From: Bacteroidales bacterium
GTDB taxonomy: Bacteria > Bacteroidota > Bacteroidia > Bacteroidales > GCA-2748055
Assembly: GCA_021738565.1 (NCBI GenBank)
Contig: JAIPBT010000012.1
Location: forward strand, 1-64,000
Direction of reading: 5' to 3'
Length of the DNA stretch: 64,000 bases
The translations under genes and the position numbers were made by a program. The notes beneath the pieces are model-generated. The model saw nothing but the letters and a program-made list of their open reading frames with translations. It was not told the DNA's origin and did no database searches. Shown here piece after piece: positions 25,033-32,816 of the stretch (positions within the stretch are counted from its first letter, which is position 1; the number at the start of each line of letters is the position of its first letter).

Positions 25033-25938
25033 TTACCACCGGAGGTTACGTCTCTTTTCGCCAAGGGGAAATACCCTGTACAGATTGAATCCGAAAAATA
25101 TATCTCCATCCAGCCACTCACCTGTTGTTTCCGTGACAAATCCCCTTGCAAACATAGCCCTTGAATTGGTGAATTGTAACTGGAATATATGTCCGCCTGT
25201 TTCAATATCGATGCCGACAGAAAGGGAATTGATATAATCCTCAGCTGTCTGGCCCGGCAGAAGATAGAAATATTCAGCATTCACTGCAAACCTTGGAGTA
25301 AGCCTTAGCCGCCCTCCTGCTCCCATCGCAAAGATATTGTTCTGATCCTGGGGCTTTGGCACCAGGTTCTTGTGAACGTAGGTTGGGCTGAGCTGAAGTG
25401 AAAATATTTCACCAAATTTCCTTGCTACCAGCACCTGAGTTGCATACGATAACCTGGATGTAAAAAGATTGTCCCTTTCCGGGTAATCCCATCTAATTGA
25501 TTTAACATAAGCTTCAGAGAATACGGTTACGGTAACAGGAATATTCTTTATCCCGGTTTGCTGTCGCAGGAGACGTATTTTTACTGCACCGTCATAGGTT
25601 TTCTCATAGGTACTTCTACCTATGGACAGAGATGCAATATCTTTAATTCCGTATTCGAAAGCAAATCTTGTTGAAGCCTGATCCAGTCCAAAAAACTCAT
25701 AGATACCAAGATTAACCGCACCAAACCTGTGGGAGATCCTGAAATTCAGGTCACCTGCGCCAGGAAGCTCAACCGACTGTCCGTTAATGATGGTCGTTCC
25801 CTCAAAAGTTCCCATTACATACCGGGGATCAGGATTGTTCTCTTCCAGGTCATCCAGTAGCTGATCCAGGTCCTGGGCCAATACCAAACCAGGCAATCCA
25901 AGTCCCAGAATAACAAACGAATAAAATAGTCGCTTCAT
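25033..25938 (-). CDS. DUF5777 outer-membrane beta-barrel protein
   Basis: 301 aa with signal peptide 'FVILGLGLPGLVLAQ'. The mature part opens with an acidic linker and then the DUF5777 signature region ('GTTIINGQSVELPGAGDLNFRISHRFG', 'FGLDQASTRFAFEYGIKD'), followed by alternating strands ending 'DIFFGFNLYRVFPLG'. This is an outer-membrane barrel of unknown function. It is often found next to a c-type cytochrome and YceI, as here (5 bases after the cytochrome gene, 1 base before YceI). The last residues 'EKRRNLRW' end in charge rather than an aromatic residue-rich barrel end. Confidence 0.85.
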   Translation of the reverse strand: MKRLFYSFVILGLGLPGLVLAQDLDQLLDDLEENNPDPRYVMGTFEGTTIINGQSVELPGAGDLNFRISHRFGAVNLGIYEFFGLDQASTRFAFEYGIKDIASLSIGRSTYEKTYDGAVKIRLLRQQTGIKNIPVTVTVFSEAYVKSIRWDYPERDNLFTSRLSYATQVLVARKFGEIFSLQLSPTYVHKNLVPKPQDQNNIFAMGAGGRLRLTPRFAVNAEYFYLLPGQTAEDYINSLSVGIDIETGGHIFQLQFTNSRAMFARGFVTETTGEWLDGDIFFGFNLYRVFPLGEKRRNLRW

Positions 25939-25943
25939 AACTT

Positions 25944-26321
25944 TTATTTTTCGGGAGCCCCGTTGTCAAGCCAGGTATTGATCTGCAGCAGCTCACATTC
26001 GGGCAGTTTGGGACCATCAAAAGGCATCTGAGGATACCCTGGTAAATGGTTCACAACACCACGCAATCTCCCATCATTCACCACAATAAGTTCAGCCTCA
26101 TAACTGTCATGCCTGACCCCGTTGTAGGAAATTGCTGGTCCGTGGCATCGTACACAATTCTCGGCCAGGATATCTGCAATGGTTGACTCCCATGTAATAT
26201 CCGTCGTATCGCAATCAACTACCCCGTAAAGGTCGAGTTCATTATAGTTGGTACATGAAAAAGAAGCAAGAAAAATTACAATGAACATCGCTGGGATCAT
26301 TGATAAAAACACTCTTTTCAT
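25944..26321 (-). CDS. mono-heme c-type cytochrome lipoprotein
   Basis: 125 aa. Lipobox 'LASFSCTNY' precedes a single heme-attachment motif 'CVRCH' near residue 62; 'YPQMPFDG' further on offers a methionine as the sixth ligand, and 'INTWLDNGAP' is the usual C-terminal helix of small cytochromes of this group. It is an electron carrier or redox sensor anchored in the periplasm. It is the first gene of the four-gene operon, with a plausible promoter just upstream (26348-26378). Confidence 0.85.
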   Translation of the reverse strand: MKRVFLSMIPAMFIVIFLASFSCTNYNELDLYGVVDCDTTDITWESTIADILAENCVRCHGPAISYNGVRHDSYEAELIVVNDGRLRGVVNHLPGYPQMPFDGPKLPECELLQINTWLDNGAPEK

Positions 26322-26347
26322 GGTACTTGCGTGATTGTAACTTCAGG

Positions 26348-26378
26348 TAAATATAAATAATAGTACCACACCGTCAAA
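26348..26378 (-). promoter_or_regulatory. candidate Bacteroidota promoter for the cytochrome-DUF5777-YceI-sensor operon
   Basis: On the minus strand the sequence reads TTTG, then 19 bases, then TATATTTA. This fits the primary Bacteroidota promoter (-33 TTTG, -7 TAnnTTTG) with one mismatch and correct spacing. It ends about 27 bases before the ATG of the cytochrome gene, leaving a short leader. It was found by eye only. Confidence 0.4.
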
Positions 26379-26472
26379 GATCTGCCAACAAATTAACAAA
26401 GTTTCCTGAGCCTGCCGAAGAACTGCAAATATTTGAAACGTTTAGATGTTCTCAATACTTTATTAACCCCCT

Positions 26473-26520
26473 CTCCCAGTCCCCAAGTCTCCACGTCTCC
26501 CAGTCCCCAAATCTCCACGT
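26473..26520. repeat. 24-bp tandem repeat, two copies
   Basis: 'CTCCCAGTCCCCAAGTCTCC' plus 'ACGT' occurs twice in a row with one difference (AAG/AAA), then a degenerate third unit 'CTCCCCATCCTCC'. It is pyrimidine-rich on the plus strand. It lies in the 225-base spacer after the sulfatase gene; the spacer also holds the promoter of the cytochrome operon. Confidence 0.85.
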
Positions 26521-26546
26521 CTCCCCATCCTCCATGTATCCTGTCC

Positions 26547-28016
26547 CTAATAATACACCTCTTCGCCCGGATCAAAATCCGGATTCTCCGTCGGGAAAAG
26601 GGCTCCCTGCTCCTTTTGCCATTCATGAAGCAGTGCATCCATCTCTTTTACTTTTTCGGACATGCTGCCTGCCAGGTTATTTTTTTCTCCCGGATCGACT
26701 TCAAGGTCATACAATTCTGAAGGCCTGTCTCCAAAAAAATCGATCAGCTTGTAATTATCCGATCTTATGGCGGCACCCGGCGCTCCACCCTGGTTTCCGT
26801 AGTGAGGATAATGCCAGAAAAGGGCCTTTCTCCGGGGTTGAAAATCCGTTTCCCTGAGCAAAGGCACAAGACTTTCGCCCTGCACTGATTCCCTGTAAAC
26901 GTCCAATGCTCCTGCCATCTCCATGATGGTTGGAAAAAAGTCGACACTGATCACAGGTTGTTCTGTGATGCTTCCCGGCCTGGTGATCCCGGGCCACTTA
27001 ATGATCATCGGCTCACGGATCCCTCCCTCGTAAAGCCATCCCTTTCCGGCCCTTAATGGCAGGTTGCTGGTGGGATGTCCCTCTGATGTGGACAAACCCC
27101 CATTGTCTGACATAAATACAATTACGGTTCTGTCATCGATCCCAAGTTCCTCCAGTTTATCCAGCACCTTCCCCACAGCAAGATCCATGGCCTCCACCAT
27201 GGCAGCGTAAACGGTATGTTCCTGCACCAGCCTGAGTTTTCTTTTTCCTTCCATGCCCCAGATGGTATCCGGAATTTCCAATTGCGCTTTTTTTCTCTCG
27301 TATTTTTTCACCAGGTCGGGCCTTCCGATCAATGGCGTATGAACCGAATAAAAAGAGAGGTAAGCAAGGAAAGAACTGTCTTTGTTTGCCTCGATAAAAG
27401 CACAGGTCTCGGAAGCCAGCCGGTCCGGCAAGTGTTCTCCTTCAGGTCCGTCTTCCAGCCTTGGATTGCCATAAGGAGAAAAGTATTTGTTCCCCCCGTA
27501 AGGTCCGCCCCGCGTAATGCCTCCTATGTTCACATCAAAACCCTGGTTCTCCGGCCAGAAACCTTCATCCCCCAGGTGCCATTTTCCGGCAAAGAAAGTA
27601 TGGTAGCCAATATCCCTGAGTGCTTCGGCAATGGTAACCTCCCCATGTGGCAACCGTTCTTTGTAAGGAGCCGGCAACAATGGCGTATTCCTTTTCCATT
27701 CACCGGGCTGAGCTGCACCGAAGTAATCGGTGGTATGCATGCCTGCAGGATATTTCCCGGTCATTATACTGGCCCGGGTCGGACTGCAGACCGGGCAGGC
27801 AGCATAAGCATTTGTAAAAACCATACTTTCGGAAGCAAGCCTGTCGATATTCCTGGTTTCATAAAATGTAGCAGGATTGTTAAATCCCACATCCATATAG
27901 CCAAGGTCATCCACCAGGATAAAGAGAAAGTTCGGATCCGAGCCGGCATCTTTATCTGCACAGCCCGCCAGTATTAATAAAGTCAGTATTACGAATACGA
28001 TAGTATTTTTTTTCAT
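26547..28016 (-). CDS. type I sulfatase, lipoprotein
   Basis: 489 aa with lipobox 'LLILAGCADK'. The active-site consensus C-x-P-x-R is present as 'CSPTRASIMTGKYP' near residue 77; its cysteine must be converted to formylglycine. The metal-binding 'LVDDLGYMDVG' near residue 36, 'KWHLGDEG', and 'FMSDNGG' complete the alkaline-phosphatase-like fold. It should remove sulfate esters from glycans in the envelope. No dedicated maturase gene is in the window; the only FGE-like domain is fused to another protein at 34.5-37 kb and is probably extracytoplasmic. It is divergent from the DUF2179-type gene. Confidence 0.92.
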   Translation of the reverse strand: MKKNTIVFVILTLLILAGCADKDAGSDPNFLFILVDDLGYMDVGFNNPATFYETRNIDRLASESMVFTNAYAACPVCSPTRASIMTGKYPAGMHTTDYFGAAQPGEWKRNTPLLPAPYKERLPHGEVTIAEALRDIGYHTFFAGKWHLGDEGFWPENQGFDVNIGGITRGGPYGGNKYFSPYGNPRLEDGPEGEHLPDRLASETCAFIEANKDSSFLAYLSFYSVHTPLIGRPDLVKKYERKKAQLEIPDTIWGMEGKRKLRLVQEHTVYAAMVEAMDLAVGKVLDKLEELGIDDRTVIVFMSDNGGLSTSEGHPTSNLPLRAGKGWLYEGGIREPMIIKWPGITRPGSITEQPVISVDFFPTIMEMAGALDVYRESVQGESLVPLLRETDFQPRRKALFWHYPHYGNQGGAPGAAIRSDNYKLIDFFGDRPSELYDLEVDPGEKNNLAGSMSEKVKEMDALLHEWQKEQGALFPTENPDFDPGEEVYY

Positions 28017-28102
28017 AAAGCATGAAAGATTTCATTTTTACCGGTCATTAAGATAGGGAATATTCCGTAATTTTACATTAAATAAGAAAATACAATTGAG
28101 AT

Positions 28103-28666
28103 ATGGATCCTCTCTATTTTGACTACATCATTTTGCCGCTTTTGATTTTCACCGCCCGTATCATGGATGTTTCCCTTGATACGCTACGGGTGATCATGGT
28201 CTCTAAAGGTTACAGGAAATTTGCGCCTTACGTGGGATTTTTCCAGGTACTGATCTGGATCATTACCATTACCCGCATCATGGAGAACCTGGACAACTGG
28301 GTGACCTATGTGGCTTACGCTGGTGGTTTTGGAATGGGAACCTTTGTAGGTATGGTGATAGAAGAGAAGATTGCCATGGGCCATGAACTGATCCGTATCA
28401 TTACAAAATATGATGCTGACAAGCTTGTCAACGTACTCAGGGAAAAGGGATTTGCCGTAACCTTAGCCGAAGGAAAGGGCCGTGACGGGGATGTGGGCAT
28501 TCTTTTCCTTATCCTTAAGAGAAAATCCATCAAAGAGGTGATTGCACTGGTCAAGGAATATAATCCACACGCCTTCTATACGGTTGAAGACATGCGTTTT
28601 GTGCGTGACCCTGAATACGCACCCCCAAAACGTCGCATGAAATGGGCAAAAAGCCGGCTGAGATGA
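28103..28666 (+). CDS. DUF2179 / UPF0316-type membrane protein
   Basis: 187 aa. It has three membrane spans in the first 95 residues ('YFDYIILPLLIFTARIMDVSL', 'YVGFFQVLIWIITITRI', 'WVTYVAYAGGFGMGTFVGMVI'), then a cytoplasmic DUF2179 domain with 'GFAVTLAEGKGRDGDVGILFLI'. This matches the UPF0316 family. Function is unknown; the DUF2179 module recalls the regulatory domain of YitT-type proteins and may bind a small ligand. It is monocistronic, divergent from the sulfatase. Confidence 0.88.
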   Translation: MDPLYFDYIILPLLIFTARIMDVSLDTLRVIMVSKGYRKFAPYVGFFQVLIWIITITRIMENLDNWVTYVAYAGGFGMGTFVGMVIEEKIAMGHELIRIITKYDADKLVNVLREKGFAVTLAEGKGRDGDVGILFLILKRKSIKEVIALVKEYNPHAFYTVEDMRFVRDPEYAPPKRRMKWAKSRLR

Positions 28667-28758
28667 TCAGTCATGGCCATTGGCATATCTATGTTTATAA
28701 TGGTTGCCAAAAAGTTTTATTACTTTAACCGGAAATTCGATCGCTACAAAACTTAATT

Positions 28759-31245
28759 ATGAAAAAATTAAAGATCTCCACATATGCTGTGGCCATTATG
28801 TTAATGCTGCACCTGAATTCAGATGCACAGGAAAACCTCACGTTAACGGAAAACGGATACCTGCATGCGCCGGGACTGGACGTTACATTTTTCAGTGACT
28901 TTTACCCCGACGGACACCAGTCGGGCGTGACCATCATCATGCATGGCAGCAGGATCGCTGCCAATGGTGACATAAGGCTTGAACCATCTCCGGGCCAGTG
29001 GTCACCTACTCCCACCGGTGGGGAGGTCAGCGCCGACCCATCCTCGGCGACATTGCAGAAGAGATTGTCTTTCCCAAACCCGGAAAGGAACCGTGTTAGT
29101 TTCAATCCAATCATCTATCCCGATTTTGAATTCAGCTACACCATAAGAATTCAACCCGCCGGCGGGAATTCATTCTCGGTCATAGTTGACCTGGACGAAC
29201 CGTTGCCGGAAGAATGGGTGGGAAAAGTAGGTTTCAACCTGGAGCTCTTCCCGGGCGAGCTGTTTGGCAAATCATGGATCATGGATGATCAAACAGGTTA
29301 TTTCCAGGTACAATCTCCGGGACAGTTGGTAATGTTCGATACTTCATACATCTCTGCTCCGCTTGCGACCGGGAAGGAACTGGTCATTTCCCCTGAAGAT
29401 CCCAAAACAATGATGACCATAGAAACCAACAACCAGCCCCTTGAATTGCGGGACGGCAGGACCAATCACAACAATGGCTGGTTCATCGTGAGAACAACCA
29501 TTCCGGGAGATGCGGCAAAAAATGCCATTGAACTGACCATTACTCCAAATGTGATCCCCGGCTGGAAATATGAACCTGTGATACAGGTATCCCAGATAGG
29601 GTACCACCCCGACCAGTCCAAGGTGGCCATCATTGAAATGGACGACATTGAGACCAAAACAATGGAATACCAGATCTTCCGTTCCGGAAAAAACGGCCGT
29701 GAAATGGTACAGTCGGGAACCCCTGGGACCTGGGGAAATTTCCTTCGTTACAAATATGCCACCATTGATTTCTCAGAAATCAACCAACCTGGTATCTATA
29801 CCATCAGTTATGCAGGTAAAACATCCCATCCTTTTCGAATCGACAAAAACATATACAACGAAAACACATGGCAGCCAACACTGGAGTATTACCTCCCAGT
29901 GCAAATGTGCCACATGCGTGTAAATGAAAAATACAGGGTATGGCACGACCTATGCCACCTGGATGATGCTTTGATGGCCCCCACAGACCATTTACATTTT
30001 GACGGATACAAGCAGGGGACTGAAACTTACACCGATCATGAACCGGGCGATCCCGTCCCTGGTCTCAATAAAGGAGGATGGCATGATGCCGGAGATTACG
30101 ATCTCCGGGTTGAATCACAGGCAGGAACCGTCAGGATGCTCGCATGGATGATAGAGGAATTTGGACTGGAATGGGATGCCACAATGATCGACCAGGACCA
30201 AAAGCTGGTTGAGATCCATGAACCCGACGGTGTTTCCGATGTGATACAGCAGATTGAACACGGACTTCTGACCATTCTGGGCGGATACAAATCCCTTGGA
30301 AGGCTTTACAGGGGCATTATCTGTCAGGATCTCAGGCAATATGTCATGCTGGGAGATGCTTCTGCGATGACAGACAACCTGGTTTTTGATCCTTCGCTGA
30401 CAGCCGGCAAAAGAACCGGCAACAGTTCAGGGATCAACGACGACAGGTGGGTATTCACCGAAGACAACCCCGACAGGGAACTACAAGTGGCTGCAGCACT
30501 TACAGCAGCATCCAGGGTATTGAAGGATCACAATCCGGAAATGTCATCTGATGCACAGGAGGTGGCCCTTGCCCTCTATCAGATGGCAAAAGACAGAAGG
30601 GTAAGGTCCTCCTCAAAAGTTCTTGCTTTGTGCGAACTGATCCTTACCACAGAAGATGCGGAACTGATCAGCGAACTTACCGGAATGGAAGAAACGATCA
30701 CCGAAAATATTAGAAGCTGCGGAACTTCACTGGGCAGGGTGATCCATATGATCGACAACAGGACTTTTAAACAGAATATTGAATCGGCAGTTGCAGCCTA
30801 CCAGGAAAAACTTGAAAAAGACCAGGCGGAAGACTCTCCTTATGGCGTTCCCTATCGTCCCAACATATGGGGAGCCGGATGGAACATCCAGCGATTCGGG
30901 GTGGACCAGTACTTTTTCCACAAAGGCTGGCCAGAGGTATCGTCCACACTATATTTCGAAAACGCCCTCAACTTTGTACTTGGCGTCCACCCGGGTATAA
31001 ATAATGCATCCTTCGTTTCCGGGGTCGGGTCCAAATCGATAACAACAGCGTATGGGGTCAATCGGGCAGACTGGTCATTTATACCGGGTGGAGTTGCATC
31101 CGGGACAGCATTGATCCGGCCAGACCTGCCCGAGATGAAGGAGTGGCCCTTCTTCTGGCAGCAAACAGAATATGTGATGGGAGGCGGCGGAACGAACTTC
31201 ATGTTCCTCGTACTTGCTGTTCACCAGTTATATAACGGATCTTAA
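28759..31245 (+). CDS. GH9 endoglucanase-type enzyme
   Basis: 828 aa with an N-terminal signal peptide ('AVAIMLMLHLNSDAQ'). An N-terminal domain of about 270 residues carries no clear family name. It is followed by the CelD-type Ig domain ('VSQIGYHPDQSKVAIIEM', about 275-360), then the GH9 (alpha/alpha)6 barrel. The catalytic base site 'GGWHDAGDYD' is near residue 441 and the acid Glu is in 'WQQTEYVMGGG' near 803, so both halves of the inverting mechanism are present. 'HPGINNASFVSGVGSKS' is the usual sequence before the C-terminal acid. It likely acts on cellulose, beta-glucan or glucomannan. It is followed after 10 bases by an epimerase gene, presumably in one transcript. Confidence 0.9.
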   Translation: MKKLKISTYAVAIMLMLHLNSDAQENLTLTENGYLHAPGLDVTFFSDFYPDGHQSGVTIIMHGSRIAANGDIRLEPSPGQWSPTPTGGEVSADPSSATLQKRLSFPNPERNRVSFNPIIYPDFEFSYTIRIQPAGGNSFSVIVDLDEPLPEEWVGKVGFNLELFPGELFGKSWIMDDQTGYFQVQSPGQLVMFDTSYISAPLATGKELVISPEDPKTMMTIETNNQPLELRDGRTNHNNGWFIVRTTIPGDAAKNAIELTITPNVIPGWKYEPVIQVSQIGYHPDQSKVAIIEMDDIETKTMEYQIFRSGKNGREMVQSGTPGTWGNFLRYKYATIDFSEINQPGIYTISYAGKTSHPFRIDKNIYNENTWQPTLEYYLPVQMCHMRVNEKYRVWHDLCHLDDALMAPTDHLHFDGYKQGTETYTDHEPGDPVPGLNKGGWHDAGDYDLRVESQAGTVRMLAWMIEEFGLEWDATMIDQDQKLVEIHEPDGVSDVIQQIEHGLLTILGGYKSLGRLYRGIICQDLRQYVMLGDASAMTDNLVFDPSLTAGKRTGNSSGINDDRWVFTEDNPDRELQVAAALTAASRVLKDHNPEMSSDAQEVALALYQMAKDRRVRSSSKVLALCELILTTEDAELISELTGMEETITENIRSCGTSLGRVIHMIDNRTFKQNIESAVAAYQEKLEKDQAEDSPYGVPYRPNIWGAGWNIQRFGVDQYFFHKGWPEVSSTLYFENALNFVLGVHPGINNASFVSGVGSKSITTAYGVNRADWSFIPGGVASGTALIRPDLPEMKEWPFFWQQTEYVMGGGGTNFMFLVLAVHQLYNGS

Positions 31246-31255
31246 AAAATATACT

Positions 31256-32641
31256 ATGAAACTCCGCCGATATCCCTTGGAATTTTTGCTTTTGATCTTG
31301 CTGCTGGCAGCCGGATGCAACAATCCTGTTCACAACAAGCAGTCCGGTATACAAGCAGAAATGTCTGCACTGGCCTGCGACCTGGAAAACAGCCTCTTCG
31401 AATACATCACAGGACCCTGGTACCCGGCTTGCATAGATACTGTCCATGGAGGATACATCTCCTCATTCGATCACGACTGGAAAATGTCTGAGGGTGACCA
31501 GTCAAAGGCACTGGTACAGCAGGCACGACACCTGTGGACCACAGCATATCTTTTCGATCGCTATCCTCAAAACGATGAATTTCTGGGGTATGCTGAACAC
31601 GGATTCAATTTTATACGGGACCATTTTCAGGATGAAGCATACGGCGGGTTGTATTATGCTTGCAGCAGGGATGGCAGCGTCGACAGCACAACCTTAGACG
31701 GGAAGCGCATCTATGGACAGGCATTTGCCATACACGGACTTGCAAGGTACCATAAAGTCAGCGGTAACAGCGATGCCCTTGATCTTGCCATTCAGGTTTT
31801 CAAATGGATGAATGAGGGACCCCATGACAGCATCTATGGCGGATATTTTGAGATCCTGAACAGGGACGGAACCCCTGCAACTCATGATACTTCATTGCAG
31901 GCTGATCAGGGTGATTCTCCACTTGCAGGCCTCAAGGAATTCAACAGCTCGTTGCACATCCTGGAGGCATTCACGGAACTGTACCATGAATGGCCCAATC
32001 AACTTTTAAGAAAAAGACTGGAAGAGATGTATTTCCTTTTCAGGGACACCTTCATACACGATGACGGCTACCTGCAATTGTATTTCTATCCGGATTGGAC
32101 CCTGGTGCCAACCGGTTCCATGAAACAACTCTCCAAAGGAAACGCATGGTTCACCCATCACATAACATACGGGCATGATGTTGAAACAGCTTACCTCATA
32201 ACGGAAGCAGCCCATGCCCTGGGTTATGAAAATGACAAAGTTATGATGAGAAGGGCCAAAGCGCTGGTCGACCATTCACTTTCCACGGGATGGGACCGCG
32301 AAAAAGGCGGCTTTTATTACATCGGTTATAAAGACGATGCGGGGAACACAACCATTCACGATAACCACAAAGCATTCTGGGTGGAATCGGAAGGACTCAA
32401 CGCCATTGCGCTGATGCACAGCTTGTATCCCAATGACGACATGGATTACTTCAGCAAACTGAAGTTGCAATGGAATTACATTGACAATTATCTCATTGAT
32501 AAAGAATACGGCGGGTGGTACAATTACGGGCTGGATACCTATCCGGAAAACAGGTTGAATAAAAAAAGTCACAACTGGAAGACAACCTATCACAATGTAA
32601 GGGGTATGGTGAGCAGCATCAATCTTCTGAGCAAAAAATGA
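31256..32641 (+). CDS. N-acylglucosamine 2-epimerase family lipoprotein (cellobiose 2-epimerase-like)
   Basis: The ATG at 31256, 10 bases after the GH9 stop, gives 461 aa with lipobox 'LLAAGCNNP' (the track's TTG start lies inside GH9). The (alpha/alpha)6 barrel shows the family residues 'LWTTAYLFDRY', 'KEFNSSLHILEAF', 'YGHDVETAYLI', 'AFWVESEGLNA' and the C-terminal 'SHNWKTTYHNVRGM', matching the catalytic His and sugar-contact segments of cellobiose 2-epimerases. These enzymes convert glucose at the reducing end of beta-1,4 disaccharides to mannose. Normally they are cytoplasmic; a lipoprotein anchor here suggests action on GH9 products outside the cytoplasm. Confidence 0.85.
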   Translation: MKLRRYPLEFLLLILLLAAGCNNPVHNKQSGIQAEMSALACDLENSLFEYITGPWYPACIDTVHGGYISSFDHDWKMSEGDQSKALVQQARHLWTTAYLFDRYPQNDEFLGYAEHGFNFIRDHFQDEAYGGLYYACSRDGSVDSTTLDGKRIYGQAFAIHGLARYHKVSGNSDALDLAIQVFKWMNEGPHDSIYGGYFEILNRDGTPATHDTSLQADQGDSPLAGLKEFNSSLHILEAFTELYHEWPNQLLRKRLEEMYFLFRDTFIHDDGYLQLYFYPDWTLVPTGSMKQLSKGNAWFTHHITYGHDVETAYLITEAAHALGYENDKVMMRRAKALVDHSLSTGWDREKGGFYYIGYKDDAGNTTIHDNHKAFWVESEGLNAIALMHSLYPNDDMDYFSKLKLQWNYIDNYLIDKEYGGWYNYGLDTYPENRLNKKSHNWKTTYHNVRGMVSSINLLSKK

Positions 32642-32816
32642 TTTCCCGAAAGCGATCATGCAATTCACCATGCAGCGCTCCGCTTCCTGTTTCAGGTGAG
32701 ACTCCGATGCCCTTATTAAGAATGAATAAATATTTCTGCATGATCTGTTTTTCAAGACTTCATTTTGGTTACTTTTACAATCAGTTACTTGCCTGTTGAA
32801 CCAGAAACCCAACAAG

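Noticed and set aside
25032-25280. N-terminal 83 codons of the 265-aa track ORF upstream of YceI
   Set aside because: They overlap the DUF5777 gene in another frame; the YceI signal peptide starts at the ATG at 25031.
27216-27977. 253-aa plus-strand ORF inside the sulfatase gene
   Set aside because: Shadow of the minus-strand sulfatase with its complete C-x-P-x-R site.
28720-28758. TTG...TACTTTA before the GH9 gene, considered as a promoter
   Set aside because: The spacing between the boxes is about 14 bases instead of 19-20.
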